The notes under the pieces were generated by a model. The model made no database searches. It had not been told where the DNA came from and saw only the letters and a list, made by a program, of their open reading frames with translations. This document shows, piece by piece, positions 17,330 to 26,018 of a stretch of 64,000 nt of DNA. The number at the start of each line of letters is the position of its first letter. Position 1 is the first letter of the stretch. The position numbers and the translations under genes are program-made. This DNA comes from an uncultured Collinsella sp. (lineage in GTDB: Bacteria > Actinomycetota > Coriobacteriia > Coriobacteriales > Coriobacteriaceae): contig CAAFZX010000043.1 of assembly GCA_900767675.1 (NCBI GenBank), positions 62,001 to 126,000 of the forward strand. The letters are read 5' to 3'.

Positions 17330-18340
17330 GTGGCAACGATGGACAAGAAAAATGTCTCAATGAACGATGTGGCAGTTGCCGCAGGCGTTTCTCTCAAGAC
17401 GGTGTCGCGCGTGATCAACGAGCCCGATAGCGTGCGAGAGTCGACACGCGATAAGGTCCATTCGGCAATGGAGGCGCTCGGGTTTCGAACCAACTTTGCC
17501 GCGCGTTCGCTCAAGTTGGGCCGTTACGGGTGCATCGGCGTGGTGCTGTTCCACTTGTCGGGCGGTGCCGTGGACATGATTGACGGTATTGCCGATGCCG
17601 CCGAAGAGCGAGGCTTTGCGCTCACGATGATCAAAAAGCGGGCGGGGGAGAAGATGACCCTTGCCGAAGCGGCGCGTAGGATGTCGCAACTTCCCGTCGA
17701 CGGCATGATTTTCAACCTGCGCCAGATGGTCGATGATTTCGATACGTTTGAGGCACCGAAGGACCTCAAGACGGTGATTATCACGCCGATGGAGCATCCT
17801 ACCTGCTCTACCGTCAGTGACGATCAAGAGGGTGGTGCGCGCATGGCGTGCGAGTACTTCTTGAATCACGGGCACAAGAACGTGTACTTCGTCTCTGGTA
17901 AGCAAGAGTCGCTGTCGAGCCAGTGCCGTATGAAAGGCTGGCGTGCGGCACTCGAGGCGCGTGGCATTGAGCCGCCCGAGCCTCTGCAGGGCGATTGGAA
18001 TGCGGATAGTGGCTATGCCGCGGGCCTTGTGCTTGCCGATAAACCCGATTGCACGGCGGTCCTCGCTGCTAACGACTGCATGGCAAACGGCGTGATGATG
18101 GCCTTGCGCGACAAGGGGCTGAACGTGCCCGACGATGTGTCCGTGATTGGCTTTGATGACGAGCTTTACAAGACGATGCCCAACTCGATTTTGACGTCGG
18201 TAAAGTTCCGTCACCGCGAACTGGGCATCCGTGCGCTCAACGAGGTCGTCGCAGGTCTGGAAGCCCCGAGTTCCAGAAGCCGTACGCTCGTCTCGGGTGT
18301 GCTGGTCGAGCGTTCCAGCGTGAAAGACCTGCGGGCGTAG
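17330..18340 (+). CDS. LacI-family transcriptional regulator 1
   Basis: A repressor of about 336 residues: helix-turn-helix VSMNDVAVAAGVSLKTVSRV, hinge GFRTNFAARSL, then a periplasmic-binding-protein-like domain with DGMIFNLRQM, the FLNHGHKNVYFVSG segment and VIGFDDE. GGAG at 17321-17324 is five bases before a GTG at 17330, which is better than the ATG at 17339 (14 bases). It is divergent from lacE-lacG copy 1 and most likely controls that operon through the TGACAACGTTGTCA palindrome. Confidence 0.88.
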   Translation: MATMDKKNVSMNDVAVAAGVSLKTVSRVINEPDSVRESTRDKVHSAMEALGFRTNFAARSLKLGRYGCIGVVLFHLSGGAVDMIDGIADAAEERGFALTMIKKRAGEKMTLAEAARRMSQLPVDGMIFNLRQMVDDFDTFEAPKDLKTVIITPMEHPTCSTVSDDQEGGARMACEYFLNHGHKNVYFVSGKQESLSSQCRMKGWRAALEARGIEPPEPLQGDWNADSGYAAGLVLADKPDCTAVLAANDCMANGVMMALRDKGLNVPDDVSVIGFDDELYKTMPNSILTSVKFRHRELGIRALNEVVAGLEAPSSRSRTLVSGVLVERSSVKDLRA

Positions 18341-18357
18341 ACGTGCTCGGCTCGTTC

Positions 18358-18414
18358 ATCTTAATCTGTAACAGCTAGGATCCAAAAACTCGGCTAGATG
18401 TTACAGATCGAGAC
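18358..18414. repeat. Fourth copy of the 57-bp hairpin repeat
   Basis: Same arms (CTTAATCTGTAACA and TGTTACAGATCGAGA) as the three tandem copies at 13468-13684. Together they bracket the lacG-lacE-lacI unit. Confidence 0.85.
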
Positions 18415-18439
18415 AAACGAACACGGTCCAGCCCGCCCA

Positions 18440-18502
18440 AAAACAAAAACGGCGGATACGACCAAGGATGCTGAAACATCCACCGGGAAGGTCGTATCCG
18501 CC
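18440..18502 (-). terminator. Terminator of lacG copy 2
   Basis: GGCGGATACGACC and GGTCGTATCCGCC form a perfect 13-bp stem with an inner GGATG/CATCC hairpin. The minus strand tail is T-rich. It lies 92 bp beyond the lacG stop. Confidence 0.75.
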
Positions 18503-18594
18503 ACACGGAAAGAGGTGCATGGACGCAGCGCCCATGCGATCGGGAATGGTAAGGTGCACGGCAGCGTGATGGTCACGGCGGCCGATGACGTTAG

Positions 18595-20034
18595 CTAGTC
18601 CAGACGACGGGTCTGCGCCACGTGCTTGTACCAGTAGGCGCTTGCCTTGGGCGTGCGCTTCTGGGTCTCAAAGTCCACGTAGAAGAAGCCATAGCGCTTG
18701 TTGTATCCGTTGGTCCAGGAGAACTGGTCCTGCAGGCTCCACAGGAAGTAGCCGCCTACGTTGACGCCCACCTCCATGGCCTTGAGCAGCCAGCGCAGGT
18801 GCTGCTCGATGTAGTCGATGCGCGGCTGGTCATCCACAAAACCGTCCTTGTAGGGGTCCTTGTAGCCCATGCCGTTCTCGGTGATGAAGATCTGCTTGTA
18901 GTTGGGGTAGCGCTGCTTAATGTAGACGAGCAGATCGAACAGACCCTCGGGATAGATGATCCAGTCCCAGTCGGTGGTGGGGATGCCGGGCTTGTTCACA
19001 TGCTCGCCAATGCCCTTGACGCGCCAGCGGCCGGTGCCCTTCTCGCCCGTACCGTTGTGGTGCAGGTCGTTCTCGCCATCGTAAGCCTTGAGGAAGCGGC
19101 ACTGGTAGTTGTTAACGCCCAAGTAGTCGTTGTAGAGCGCTGCTTCGCGCATAATCTCGAGATCCTCGTCCAGGATCTCGATGGTGCCGCCCGAGACGGC
19201 AGCCAGGCGGTTGGCGCACTCGAGGGTGTCGGGCGCGTAGTCGCCGCGGAAGGTGGCGTCGAGCAAAAACTGGTTTTGCAGCACGTGCTCGTTGTTGGCG
19301 GCCTTGATGTCGGCGGGGTCGTTCTCGTTGAGCGGGTACTTGAACTCCAATGACTGGATGACGCCGATCTTGCCCTTAAAGCCGCCGTTGTGGAAGGCCA
19401 GCACGGCCTTGGCGTGGGCGAGCATCATGTTGTGCTCGCACTGGAAGGCCTCGGCCAGATGAGCTTTGACGCCACCGGGGAAGGTGCCCTCGATGTAGGT
19501 GTTGGAGGCGTCCGCCCAGATCTCGTTAAAGGTGAACCAATAGGTCACCTGGTCGGCGTACTCCTTAAAGCAGAAGGTGGCAAAGTTCACAAAGGCGTCG
19601 ATGGTCTCGCGGTTGAGGAAGTCGCCCTTCTCAAAGAGGGGAAGCGGCGTGTCAAAGTGATGCAGCGTGACAAACGGCTCAACGTGGTGCTTGTGGCACT
19701 CGGCGAAGAGATCGTGGTAGAACTGGACACCCTCGGGGTTGATCTCGCCGGTGCCGTTGGGGAAGATGCGGCTCCAGGCAATGGAGAGGCGAATGCCGTT
19801 GATGCCGAACTCCTCGCACAGCTCCAGATCGACGGGGTACTGGTTGTAGAAGTCCGAAGCGGGATCGGGGGAAAAGCGCCCCTGGGCCTCCAGGAAGTCG
19901 TCCCAGGCAACCTTGCCCTTACCGTGAGTGCGGGTCTCGCCCTCTACCTGGTAGGCAGCGGTGGCGCCGCCAAAGACAAAGTCCTCGGGAAACTGCGCGG
20001 GCGGGTTGGTGACGCTAGCAGGATTAACGGACAT
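18595..20034 (-). CDS. lacG: 6-phospho-beta-galactosidase (GH1), copy 2
   Basis: A 479-residue paralogue of the enzyme at 13779-15200, with the same TFNEI and ITENG catalytic motifs and the SWTNGYNKRYG segment (Ser439, Trp440) that marks galactoside-preferring LacG. The region after TFNEI (WADASNTYIEGTF) differs from copy 1, so aglycone preference may differ. It follows lacE copy 2 by 66 bp, with a hairpin in the gap. Two complete lacE-lacG units suggest two different beta-galactoside substrates, for example lactose and a host glycan disaccharide; that is inference. Confidence 0.87.
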   Translation of the reverse strand: MSVNPASVTNPPAQFPEDFVFGGATAAYQVEGETRTHGKGKVAWDDFLEAQGRFSPDPASDFYNQYPVDLELCEEFGINGIRLSIAWSRIFPNGTGEINPEGVQFYHDLFAECHKHHVEPFVTLHHFDTPLPLFEKGDFLNRETIDAFVNFATFCFKEYADQVTYWFTFNEIWADASNTYIEGTFPGGVKAHLAEAFQCEHNMMLAHAKAVLAFHNGGFKGKIGVIQSLEFKYPLNENDPADIKAANNEHVLQNQFLLDATFRGDYAPDTLECANRLAAVSGGTIEILDEDLEIMREAALYNDYLGVNNYQCRFLKAYDGENDLHHNGTGEKGTGRWRVKGIGEHVNKPGIPTTDWDWIIYPEGLFDLLVYIKQRYPNYKQIFITENGMGYKDPYKDGFVDDQPRIDYIEQHLRWLLKAMEVGVNVGGYFLWSLQDQFSWTNGYNKRYGFFYVDFETQKRTPKASAYWYKHVAQTRRLD

Positions 20035-20058
20035 GATGATCCAATCGTCTAAATCGAA

Positions 20059-20090
20059 GGGCCAGCCGGCTGTTGATGGTCGGCTGGCCC
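20059..20090 (-). other. Intercistronic hairpin between lacE and lacG, copy 2
   Basis: GGGCCAGCCGGC pairs with GTCGGCTGGCCC (one mismatch) in the 66-bp gap. No T run follows on the minus strand, so mRNA stabilisation or partial attenuation is more likely than full termination. Confidence 0.5.
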
Positions 20091-20100
20091 TGGGCGTTAC

Positions 20101-21876
20101 TTACTTCGAAAGCTGTTCGGAGACGAAGGCGAGAGACTTGTCGCCGTTCTGGGAGAGCTCGATGTACTGCTTACCGCGGCAGGCGACGCACTTGTTGCCC
20201 ACACGCTCGCAGTCCTTCTGCAGGTCGGCCAGGTAGCTGGCGGCCTGCGGGGCCAGGACGACCAGATCAAAGTCGGGGAGCATGTCGACGTGGTTGCCAT
20301 AGGCCTCGGCGGCGGTTTCAAGATCGATACCGCGCTCCTTGGCAGCCTTGGCCAACGCGTTGGCGAGCAGGCCCGAGGTGCCGCCACCCTGGCAGAGCAC
20401 GAGCACGCGCTTGCCGTTGAGGTCGCTGGTGGCCGTTGCCTCGGCAGCGGGTGCTGCGGAAGCAACGGGGGCGTCAGCCTTCACGGCCTCGGCAGCAGCG
20501 CCGGCGGCAACGCTCTTGGCGTCGGCCTTGCCCTGGAAGGCGTCGTTGAGCTTGGCGGCCTTCTCGGCGTTCTTGGCGGCGAGCTCCTCCTGGGAGATCT
20601 CGGCCTCCTCGGTGCACTTCTGGGCATCGTAGGCACGGAAGAACGGATAGTACAGAACAAAGTCGACGACCAGGATAAGGGCGAGCATCACAAAGGCGAG
20701 CGGCTGGAAGCCCAAGCCCATGATGGTGCCGATGGGGCCGGGGACGGTCCAGGGCAAGGTGTACATAAAGCCGTTCATGCCCAAGAAGTCGATAAAGATC
20801 TTGAGGATCCAGATGTTGGCGATCGGAGCAAAGACAAACGGGACAAAGAAGACGGGGTTGAGCACGATGGGTGCGGCGAACAGCAGCGGCTCGTTGACGG
20901 CAAAGCACACGGGGACGATGGCTGCCTTACCGACGGCGCGCATCTCCTGAGACTTGGCCAGGAAGCAGAACATAAAGACCAGGACGAGCGTGGCACCGGT
21001 GCCGCCCATGCAGACGACGAAGTACTGGGCACCCTGGGTCAGGACAGCGGAAGCGTGCTGGCCGGCCTGGAACGCAGCCAGGTTGTCGGTCATGTTGGCA
21101 ACGAGGGCGGCGGCGATGGCGGGCTCGACGATCGAGGGGCCGTGGACGCCCACGAACCAGAAGAGGCTCATAGCGCCGTAGATCACAGCGAGGCCGATGT
21201 AGCCGTCGGCGGCGGTGAACAGGGGCTGGAACACCTGGATGACGCCCTGGGCAAAGCAGAAGCCAAAGGCAGCGCGGAAGACGATATCAAAGACCCAAAA
21301 GACGGTGATGCAGACGGAGAAGGGGATGATGTCCTTAAAGGTCTGCGAGATGTTGGGCGGAACCTGCTCGGGCATCTTGACGGTGATGTTGCGCTTGATG
21401 AAGAACTTGTAGATGATGCCGGTCACAAACGCAGCGATGAAGGCGGTTAGCAGGCCCTTGGAACCAAGATAGGTGGTGTTGAAGCCACTGGCGGCGTCCG
21501 TGGCGATCGTGTCGCTCGAAAGGAGCAAGAAGCCAATGATGGCCGCGCACATGCACGAGATAAAGTTGATCTGGTTGTTCTTGGGCAGGTCGCGGTTCTG
21601 GGCGTCGGCGAAGTGCTTGGCTGTGGTGGCGGCACAGGCGATGGCCAGGATGCCCATGGAGTAGTTGTAGCACTTCCACAGGGCGTTGTTGATGTCATCG
21701 GGCCAGTAGAAACCCCAGATGTTGGGGACCGAGGCTACCAGACAGAAGATGGACGAGAAGATGATGATGGGGATGACGGAGATAAAGCCGTCGCGGATCG
21801 CCTTGAGGTACTTGTTGCGGGCGATCGCGTTGAAAAAGGGCTGGCCCTTTTCGATGATGGCGATGAGTTGCTCCAT
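20101..21876 (-). CDS. lacE: Lactose-family PTS IICB (LacE), copy 2
   Basis: A 591-residue fusion with IIC motifs FWFVGVHGPSIVEP and VNEPLLFAAPIVLNP, a long alanine-rich linker (about 440-485) and IIB motif VLVLCQGGGTSG with the phospho-Cys near residue 492. It is clearly a paralogue of the protein at 15276-17054 but well diverged in the membrane domain (for example FYWPDDINNALWK in place of the corresponding loop). It is divergent from LacI regulator 2, with two operator-like sites between them. No IIA gene lies in its operon. Confidence 0.88.
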   Translation of the reverse strand: MEQLIAIIEKGQPFFNAIARNKYLKAIRDGFISVIPIIIFSSIFCLVASVPNIWGFYWPDDINNALWKCYNYSMGILAIACAATTAKHFADAQNRDLPKNNQINFISCMCAAIIGFLLLSSDTIATDAASGFNTTYLGSKGLLTAFIAAFVTGIIYKFFIKRNITVKMPEQVPPNISQTFKDIIPFSVCITVFWVFDIVFRAAFGFCFAQGVIQVFQPLFTAADGYIGLAVIYGAMSLFWFVGVHGPSIVEPAIAAALVANMTDNLAAFQAGQHASAVLTQGAQYFVVCMGGTGATLVLVFMFCFLAKSQEMRAVGKAAIVPVCFAVNEPLLFAAPIVLNPVFFVPFVFAPIANIWILKIFIDFLGMNGFMYTLPWTVPGPIGTIMGLGFQPLAFVMLALILVVDFVLYYPFFRAYDAQKCTEEAEISQEELAAKNAEKAAKLNDAFQGKADAKSVAAGAAAEAVKADAPVASAAPAAEATATSDLNGKRVLVLCQGGGTSGLLANALAKAAKERGIDLETAAEAYGNHVDMLPDFDLVVLAPQAASYLADLQKDCERVGNKCVACRGKQYIELSQNGDKSLAFVSEQLSK

Positions 21877-21939
21877 ACAATGCTCCTAAGAGTCGGTGGG
21901 TTAGCAACGATGGTAGCTCTTGGCGTTCGGTTGCCAAAA

Positions 21940-21953
21940 TGTTGACGTTGCCA
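21940..21953. promoter_or_regulatory. LacI-type operator, lacE copy 2 side
   Basis: TGTTGACGTTGCCA, pseudo-palindromic with central CG, is the inverse of the site at 22059-22072 (same half GTTGCCA). Confidence 0.6.
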
Positions 21954-22058
21954 TTTTGCGACACAAAAAAGACGCGAACCGGTGGTGCCTGTGCCTGCGA
22001 ACCATCGATTCCTTACGCGTGAACGTTTGAGCCGCCCGGTGGCCCTGTGTTTGCGCAA

Positions 22059-22072
22059 TGGCAACGTTAACA
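22059..22072. promoter_or_regulatory. LacI-type operator, lacI copy 2 side
   Basis: TGGCAACGTTAACA, the reverse complement of the 21940 site with one change. The two sites are about 119 bp apart, which would permit DNA looping between the divergent promoters. Confidence 0.6.
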
Positions 22073-22111
22073 TTTGGACGACAAAAGCCGTCCGGGGAAG
22101 CGGGATTGTCG

Positions 22112-22121
22112 GTGAACGGTA
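22112..22121 (+). promoter_or_regulatory. GTGAACGGT box, lacI 22.2 kb
   Basis: GTGAACGGTA about 110 bp before the second LacI gene. Confidence 0.4.
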
Positions 22122-22230
22122 GGTTTTGGGTGGTAAGCGTATTGCGGGGAGGCGTTGGATATACTTGGAGGCGTTCATTTTGTCTGTTGGGATGTCCGCG
22201 ATGGCATCGTTGACATAGAAAGATCGACCT

Positions 22231-23235
22231 ATGGCCGCTGTTAAAAAATCGGTTTCCGTTAAGGACGTGGCGCGTCTCGCGGGCGTCTCGGAGCAGACGG
22301 TCTCGCGCACCGTGCACGATTCGCCCAGCGTGCGCCCCGAGACCAAGGAGCGCGTGCGTGCCGCCATGCGCGAGCTGGGGTATCGTCCAAACTTTGCCGG
22401 CCGTTCGCTGCGTCGCGGCAAGTTCAAGACCGTCGGCGTCGCCATGTTCAACATTACCGGTACCGGCAATCTCGACCGCATGGAGGGCTTTGCCGCCGCC
22501 GCCGACAAGCACGGCTATGCCATCACCCTTACTAAAGTAGATGGACATCCCTATACCCTCGAGAGCGCATCGTCGCGCATGAGCGCACTGCCGGTGGACG
22601 GCATGGTCGTGATCATGAACCGCATGCCGGCGGACTTTGGCTCCTTCGAGCCACTGCCCGGTATGCAGACGGTGCTCGTTACTATGCTGGAGCACCCGCT
22701 GTGCTCGACGGTTGATAACGATCAGTTCGATTGCTCGCGCCAGGTTGTCGAGTACTTGCTGGGGCAGGGGCACAAGACCGTGCACTTTATCTCATGTCCC
22801 GAGCGCTCGCTTTCGGGCATGCAGCGCGAGGAGGGCTGGCGCGAGACATTGCGTGCGCATGGTATTGAGCCGCCGCGACTCGTCCGTGGCGATTGGACGG
22901 CACAGAGCGGATATGCCGCCGGTCAGGCTCTGGCGGACGATCCGACCTGTACGGCCATTTATGCTTCCAACGACGCCATGGCCTACGGCTGCATTCGCGG
23001 GCTCGAATCGCGCGGAAAGCGCGTGCCCGAGGACGTGAGCGTGGCGGGTGTTGATGACAGCCTGGGCGACATCGTGCCCGACCGTCGCCTGACCACGGTG
23101 CGCTTTGACAACAAGCGCGTCGGCATGTGGGCTGTCGACAAGATTGCCGGCGCCGAGGGGGTTGCGTCTGGCGTGGAGCACATGCTGATCCCCGGCATGC
23201 TCGTAGAGGGTGATACGGTGCGCGATGTACGCTAG
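22231..23235 (+). CDS. LacI-family transcriptional regulator 2
   Basis: A 334-residue repressor: helix-turn-helix VSVKDVARLAGVSEQTVSRT, hinge GYRPNFAGRSL, effector domain with DGMVVIMNRM, EYLLGQGHKTVHFIS and VAGVDDS. It is divergent from lacE-lacG copy 2 and probably binds the paired GTTGCCA sites. The recognition helix (SEQTVSRT) differs from regulator 1 (SLKTVSRV), in line with the different operator sequence. The ribosome site is weak. Confidence 0.88.
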   Translation: MAAVKKSVSVKDVARLAGVSEQTVSRTVHDSPSVRPETKERVRAAMRELGYRPNFAGRSLRRGKFKTVGVAMFNITGTGNLDRMEGFAAAADKHGYAITLTKVDGHPYTLESASSRMSALPVDGMVVIMNRMPADFGSFEPLPGMQTVLVTMLEHPLCSTVDNDQFDCSRQVVEYLLGQGHKTVHFISCPERSLSGMQREEGWRETLRAHGIEPPRLVRGDWTAQSGYAAGQALADDPTCTAIYASNDAMAYGCIRGLESRGKRVPEDVSVAGVDDSLGDIVPDRRLTTVRFDNKRVGMWAVDKIAGAEGVASGVEHMLIPGMLVEGDTVRDVR

Positions 23236-23268
23236 GGTGTGGACCTGTTTGGGTTGCCACTAATTGTG

Positions 23269-23325
23269 TTCGATATTGTTCGCATTGGTTTAAAAACCGT
23301 TCACGGGCGAAAATCGACCGTTCAT
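23269..23325. promoter_or_regulatory. lacF upstream region with inverted GTGAACGGT boxes
   Basis: ACCGTTCAC at 23296-23304 is the reverse of the GTGAACGGT box, and ACCGTTCAT at 23317-23325 is a close second copy. TTCGATATTGTTCG (from 23270) repeats a stretch also seen at 17235. T-rich TGTTNTGTTTTG sequence follows toward the gene. Confidence 0.4.
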
Positions 23326-23449
23326 AGCTCGAAATTGCGTTTTGCATTGTTCTGTTTTGTTTGAATGTTAATGTTTCTGTCATACACAACGCAGCGCGTA
23401 TGCCCGGACGCGATGCTCTCCATTGGTTCATATGTGAAAGGAACGCAAT

Positions 23450-23788
23450 ATGGCAACCAAAGAAGAAATCTCGATGGTTGGATTCGAGATCGTCGCATAC
23501 GCGGGTGACGCCCAGACTGATCTGCTTGCAGCGCTCGATGCTGCTCGCGAGGGTGATTTTGAGAAGGCCGAACAGCTGCACAAGGATGCGAGCGATGCAC
23601 TCATTGGCGCCCACGACACGCAGACCAAGCTGCTTTCGCAGGAGGCCGGCGGCGGCGAGATGGAGATGACCTTCATCATGGCCCACGCTCAGGACACCCT
23701 CATGACCACCATGATCTTGGAGAAGCAGACCCGCTTTACCATCGATGCCTACAAGCGCATCGCCGAGCTCGAGGCCAAGCTCGCCTAA
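23450..23788 (+). CDS. lacF: Lactose-family PTS IIA (LacF)
   Basis: A 112-residue phosphocarrier that passes phosphate from HPr to the IIB domain of LacE. It matches lactococcal LacF along its length: GFEIVAYAGDAQTDLLAAL at the start, IMAHAQDTLMTT with the phosphorylated His79 and the metal-binding Asp82 (His78 and Asp81 in L. lactis), and a final helix. GAAAGGA before the ATG supports the start. As the only IIA of this type in the window, it presumably serves both LacE proteins. Confidence 0.92.
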   Translation: MATKEEISMVGFEIVAYAGDAQTDLLAALDAAREGDFEKAEQLHKDASDALIGAHDTQTKLLSQEAGGGEMEMTFIMAHAQDTLMTTMILEKQTRFTIDAYKRIAELEAKLA

Positions 23789-23815
23789 CGAACCCTCACA
23801 ACCTCGTCCCCTTCC

Positions 23816-23849
23816 AAAAACCCTGCCGCTATCCGCGGCAGGGTTTTTC
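23816..23849 (+). terminator. Terminator of lacF
   Basis: AAAAACCCTGCCGC and GCGGCAGGGTTTTT form a perfect 14-bp stem with a 5-base loop and T tail. Confidence 0.93.
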
Positions 23850-23941
23850 TGTATCCCACCTATCTAGGTTGCGGCGAAATAGGGGCCGACAGCCCCAAAT
23901 GACCCGCTTTTCCCGTCCCCGGAGGATCGGTTGGCAGCGCT

Positions 23942-24104
23942 CGCCACGAAACTGGCTCATCTACTACGTTTAACCCGATACCCTCGAACACACCCGCGTT
24001 TCATGAAAAATCGCAGGACTTCTACCTGCGGTTTTGTTTTTTCGCTTTGTGGCATGGTCGGGGATGGGCGGTTAAACGTAGTAGATGGGCCCATTTCATG
24101 GCGG
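23942..24104. repeat. Long inverted repeat with inner terminator-like hairpin
   Basis: CATCTACTACGTTTAACC (23958-23975) and its exact reverse complement (24070-24087) lie 94 bases apart. With mismatches the arms extend to about 43 bp. A smaller hairpin with T tail sits in the loop. No gene is seen in the 416 bases between lacF and the next gene. Confidence 0.85.
24007..24040. terminator. Terminator-like hairpin inside the inverted repeat
   Basis: AAAATCGCAGG and CCTGCGGTTTT form a stem followed by TTTTGTTTTTT on the plus strand; an A run on the other side makes it bidirectional. Confidence 0.6.
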
Positions 24105-24204
24105 GCGGATCATGCAGCAGCTTGTTGCGCCTCCTGCCGTTCGGTTTTTCGATGGGTGGGTATACTTTCCACCGCAATACAGGCCGGAATGAGGAGGTAT
24201 CCAA

Positions 24205-25218
24205 ATGCCGGACAACGGATCAATTCAAAAAAGAGACGCGTATGAGATGGCTCATGGGCGTCCTGTCCAGATAACCGAGCATACGACGGTAACCGAGCTG
24301 CAGCCCAGCCTGTCCGATGTCGTGTGCGCAAACAAAAAGCTCCAGATTGGCTTTATCGTTGCGCTCGTGGTGCTGGCGCTGCTGTCGGGCTTTGTAGCTC
24401 GTCCGCATTTTGCCGATACCAAGACTTGGGACTCCACCATCGAGGTCATCGATCAAAAGAAAGGTAACGTACTGGCGCTCACGACCTCGTGCGTGGCGCT
24501 ATCTGCGGGCATTACCGCGCTGCCGGGTGATACGGGAACGCCGGTTGCCGAGCAGCTCGCGCAGCTTTCAGGCAACTTGGGCATCGTGCTTGCCGTGCTC
24601 TATCTCGAGAAATATCTGCTGACTATTTTGTGGTCGGTTGGCCTAGGCATCTTAATCCCGTTTGCGTTGGTGCTCTTTGCGGTGTCGCTTGGCATTCATG
24701 GGCGCTGGAGCACGAGCGCCGTCCTGCGCCGCGTGGCGACTCGCGTGCTGGTGGTTGCCATGATCGGCATGGCGTTGGTGCCTGCAAGCGTATGGGTGTC
24801 GCAAAAGGTCGACGAAACGTATCGAGTGAGCATCGAGGCAGCCGAGCAAAAGGCGGCCGACGCTGCGAGTGCGGCAGATAGCGACAGCTCCAAAGCAAGC
24901 AAGAAAAAGACCGAGTCCACAGAGTCCAAGAACGTGCTTGAACAGCTTGCCGACGGTGCCTCGAGCCTGGTCACGTCGGTAACCAGTGGTGCCAAGCAAA
25001 TGACCGATGAGATCGTGCAGCAGGTGACCGATTTGATCGAAGGCGTCATCGTGATGATCGTGACCTCGTGCGTTATCCCGCTGCTGGTGCTTGTGGCGTT
25101 TCTGTGGCTGGGCCACACCCTGCTGGGGATTGATATCTCCGGTCCCGCGAACTATCTGACGGGTCGTTTCTTGAGCGCTCCGTCCAAACATGCCAAGAAG
25201 AACAGGCAGTCTGAGTAG
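24205..25218 (+). CDS. Multi-pass membrane protein of unknown function
   Basis: I do not recognise this 337-residue protein. It has a membrane segment at about 47-67, a second and third hydrophobic region at about 125-170 and 183-205, then a charged, Ala/Ser/Lys-rich stretch (about 210-245) that looks flexible or coiled, and a last membrane segment near 270-300. The N-terminal 45 residues are soluble. GAGGAGG before the ATG gives a firm start. It stands alone between terminators, so neighbours do not suggest a role. Confidence 0.75.
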   Translation: MPDNGSIQKRDAYEMAHGRPVQITEHTTVTELQPSLSDVVCANKKLQIGFIVALVVLALLSGFVARPHFADTKTWDSTIEVIDQKKGNVLALTTSCVALSAGITALPGDTGTPVAEQLAQLSGNLGIVLAVLYLEKYLLTILWSVGLGILIPFALVLFAVSLGIHGRWSTSAVLRRVATRVLVVAMIGMALVPASVWVSQKVDETYRVSIEAAEQKAADAASAADSDSSKASKKKTESTESKNVLEQLADGASSLVTSVTSGAKQMTDEIVQQVTDLIEGVIVMIVTSCVIPLLVLVAFLWLGHTLLGIDISGPANYLTGRFLSAPSKHAKKNRQSE

Positions 25219-25252
25219 CTAAAACAGCTGTATATACCGGGGAATACCGCCG

Positions 25253-25291
25253 AAGGGGCGGACGAGACACGTTCTCGGCCGCCCTTTTGTT
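25253..25291 (+). terminator. Terminator after membrane protein gene
   Basis: AAGGGGCGG pairs with CCGCCCTTTT, with an inner CGAG/CTCG pair, and a T tail follows. Confidence 0.8.
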
Positions 25292-25346
25292 TGTTGAACA
25301 CATGGTCGCTACGTCCGTGCCCAGTCCAAACGGTCAGCAATCATCT

Positions 25347-25434
25347 GTGAACGGTATTTGTTCAAAAAAGAACAAATATAAACAAATAGTTGTTGCAGTT
25401 ACTGTTCGAATATGTTCAAATAAACATGAACAGT
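25347..25434 (+). promoter_or_regulatory. lacAB control region: GTGAACGGT box and nested palindromes
   Basis: GTGAACGGTA at 25347-25356 runs into the palindrome TTTGTTC-6-GAACAAA (25357-25376). Further on, ACTGTTC (25401) pairs with GAACAGT (ending 25434), enclosing ATGTT/AACAT. TGTTT-rich palindromes are typical of DeoR-family LacR sites. The region is AT-rich, unlike its surroundings. Confidence 0.55.
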
Positions 25435-25526
25435 GAAGAACCGCACATTCAGATGCCCGGACCTGAACGCGATTCAACACTTCCAAACAGAAACTACGCA
25501 CCTGCGTATCTCTCAAGGAGGATGTC

Positions 25527-25955
25527 ATGAGGGTTGTAATCGCTTCCGATGCCGACGGTATGTCGATGAAGGAGTCCATCAAGGAGATGCTCATCGCCGA
25601 CGGTCACGAGGTCGTCGACTATTCCGAGACCCCTGCCGCGGACTTTGTCGATTCCGCGACCGCCGTTGCCAAGGACCTGCTGGAGCACAAGGATTCCCAG
25701 GGCTTCGCATTCGATAAGTACGGCGTCGGCTCCTATATGGCCGCCGTCAAGATCAAGGGCATGGTCGTCGCCAACATTTCCGACGAGCGTTCCGCCTACA
25801 TGACCCGCGAGCACAACGGCTCGCGCATGGTCACCATGGGCCCGGGCGTTGTGGGCACCGAGGTCGCCAAGAAGATCGCCCGCGAGTTCCTGCGCGCCCA
25901 GTACGCCGGCGGCCGTCACCAGATCCGTGTCGACATGCTCAACAAGATGGCCTAA
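25527..25955 (+). CDS. lacA: Galactose-6-phosphate isomerase subunit LacA
   Basis: A 142-residue RpiB/LacA-fold subunit. With LacB it converts galactose-6-phosphate to tagatose-6-phosphate. It opens MRVVIASDADGMSMKESI and contains DKYGVGSYMAAVKIKGMVV and NGSRMVTMGPGVVG, and lacks the active-site Cys carried by LacB, as expected for the A subunit. AAGGAGG five bases before the ATG. lacB follows after 63 bp. Confidence 0.92.
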   Translation: MRVVIASDADGMSMKESIKEMLIADGHEVVDYSETPAADFVDSATAVAKDLLEHKDSQGFAFDKYGVGSYMAAVKIKGMVVANISDERSAYMTREHNGSRMVTMGPGVVGTEVAKKIAREFLRAQYAGGRHQIRVDMLNKMA

Positions 25956-26018
25956 CGAGAGCCACCGAGAACTCGAACTTCTATCTCAACTTGTGAATTC
26001 AGACGAAAGGACGTTCTG

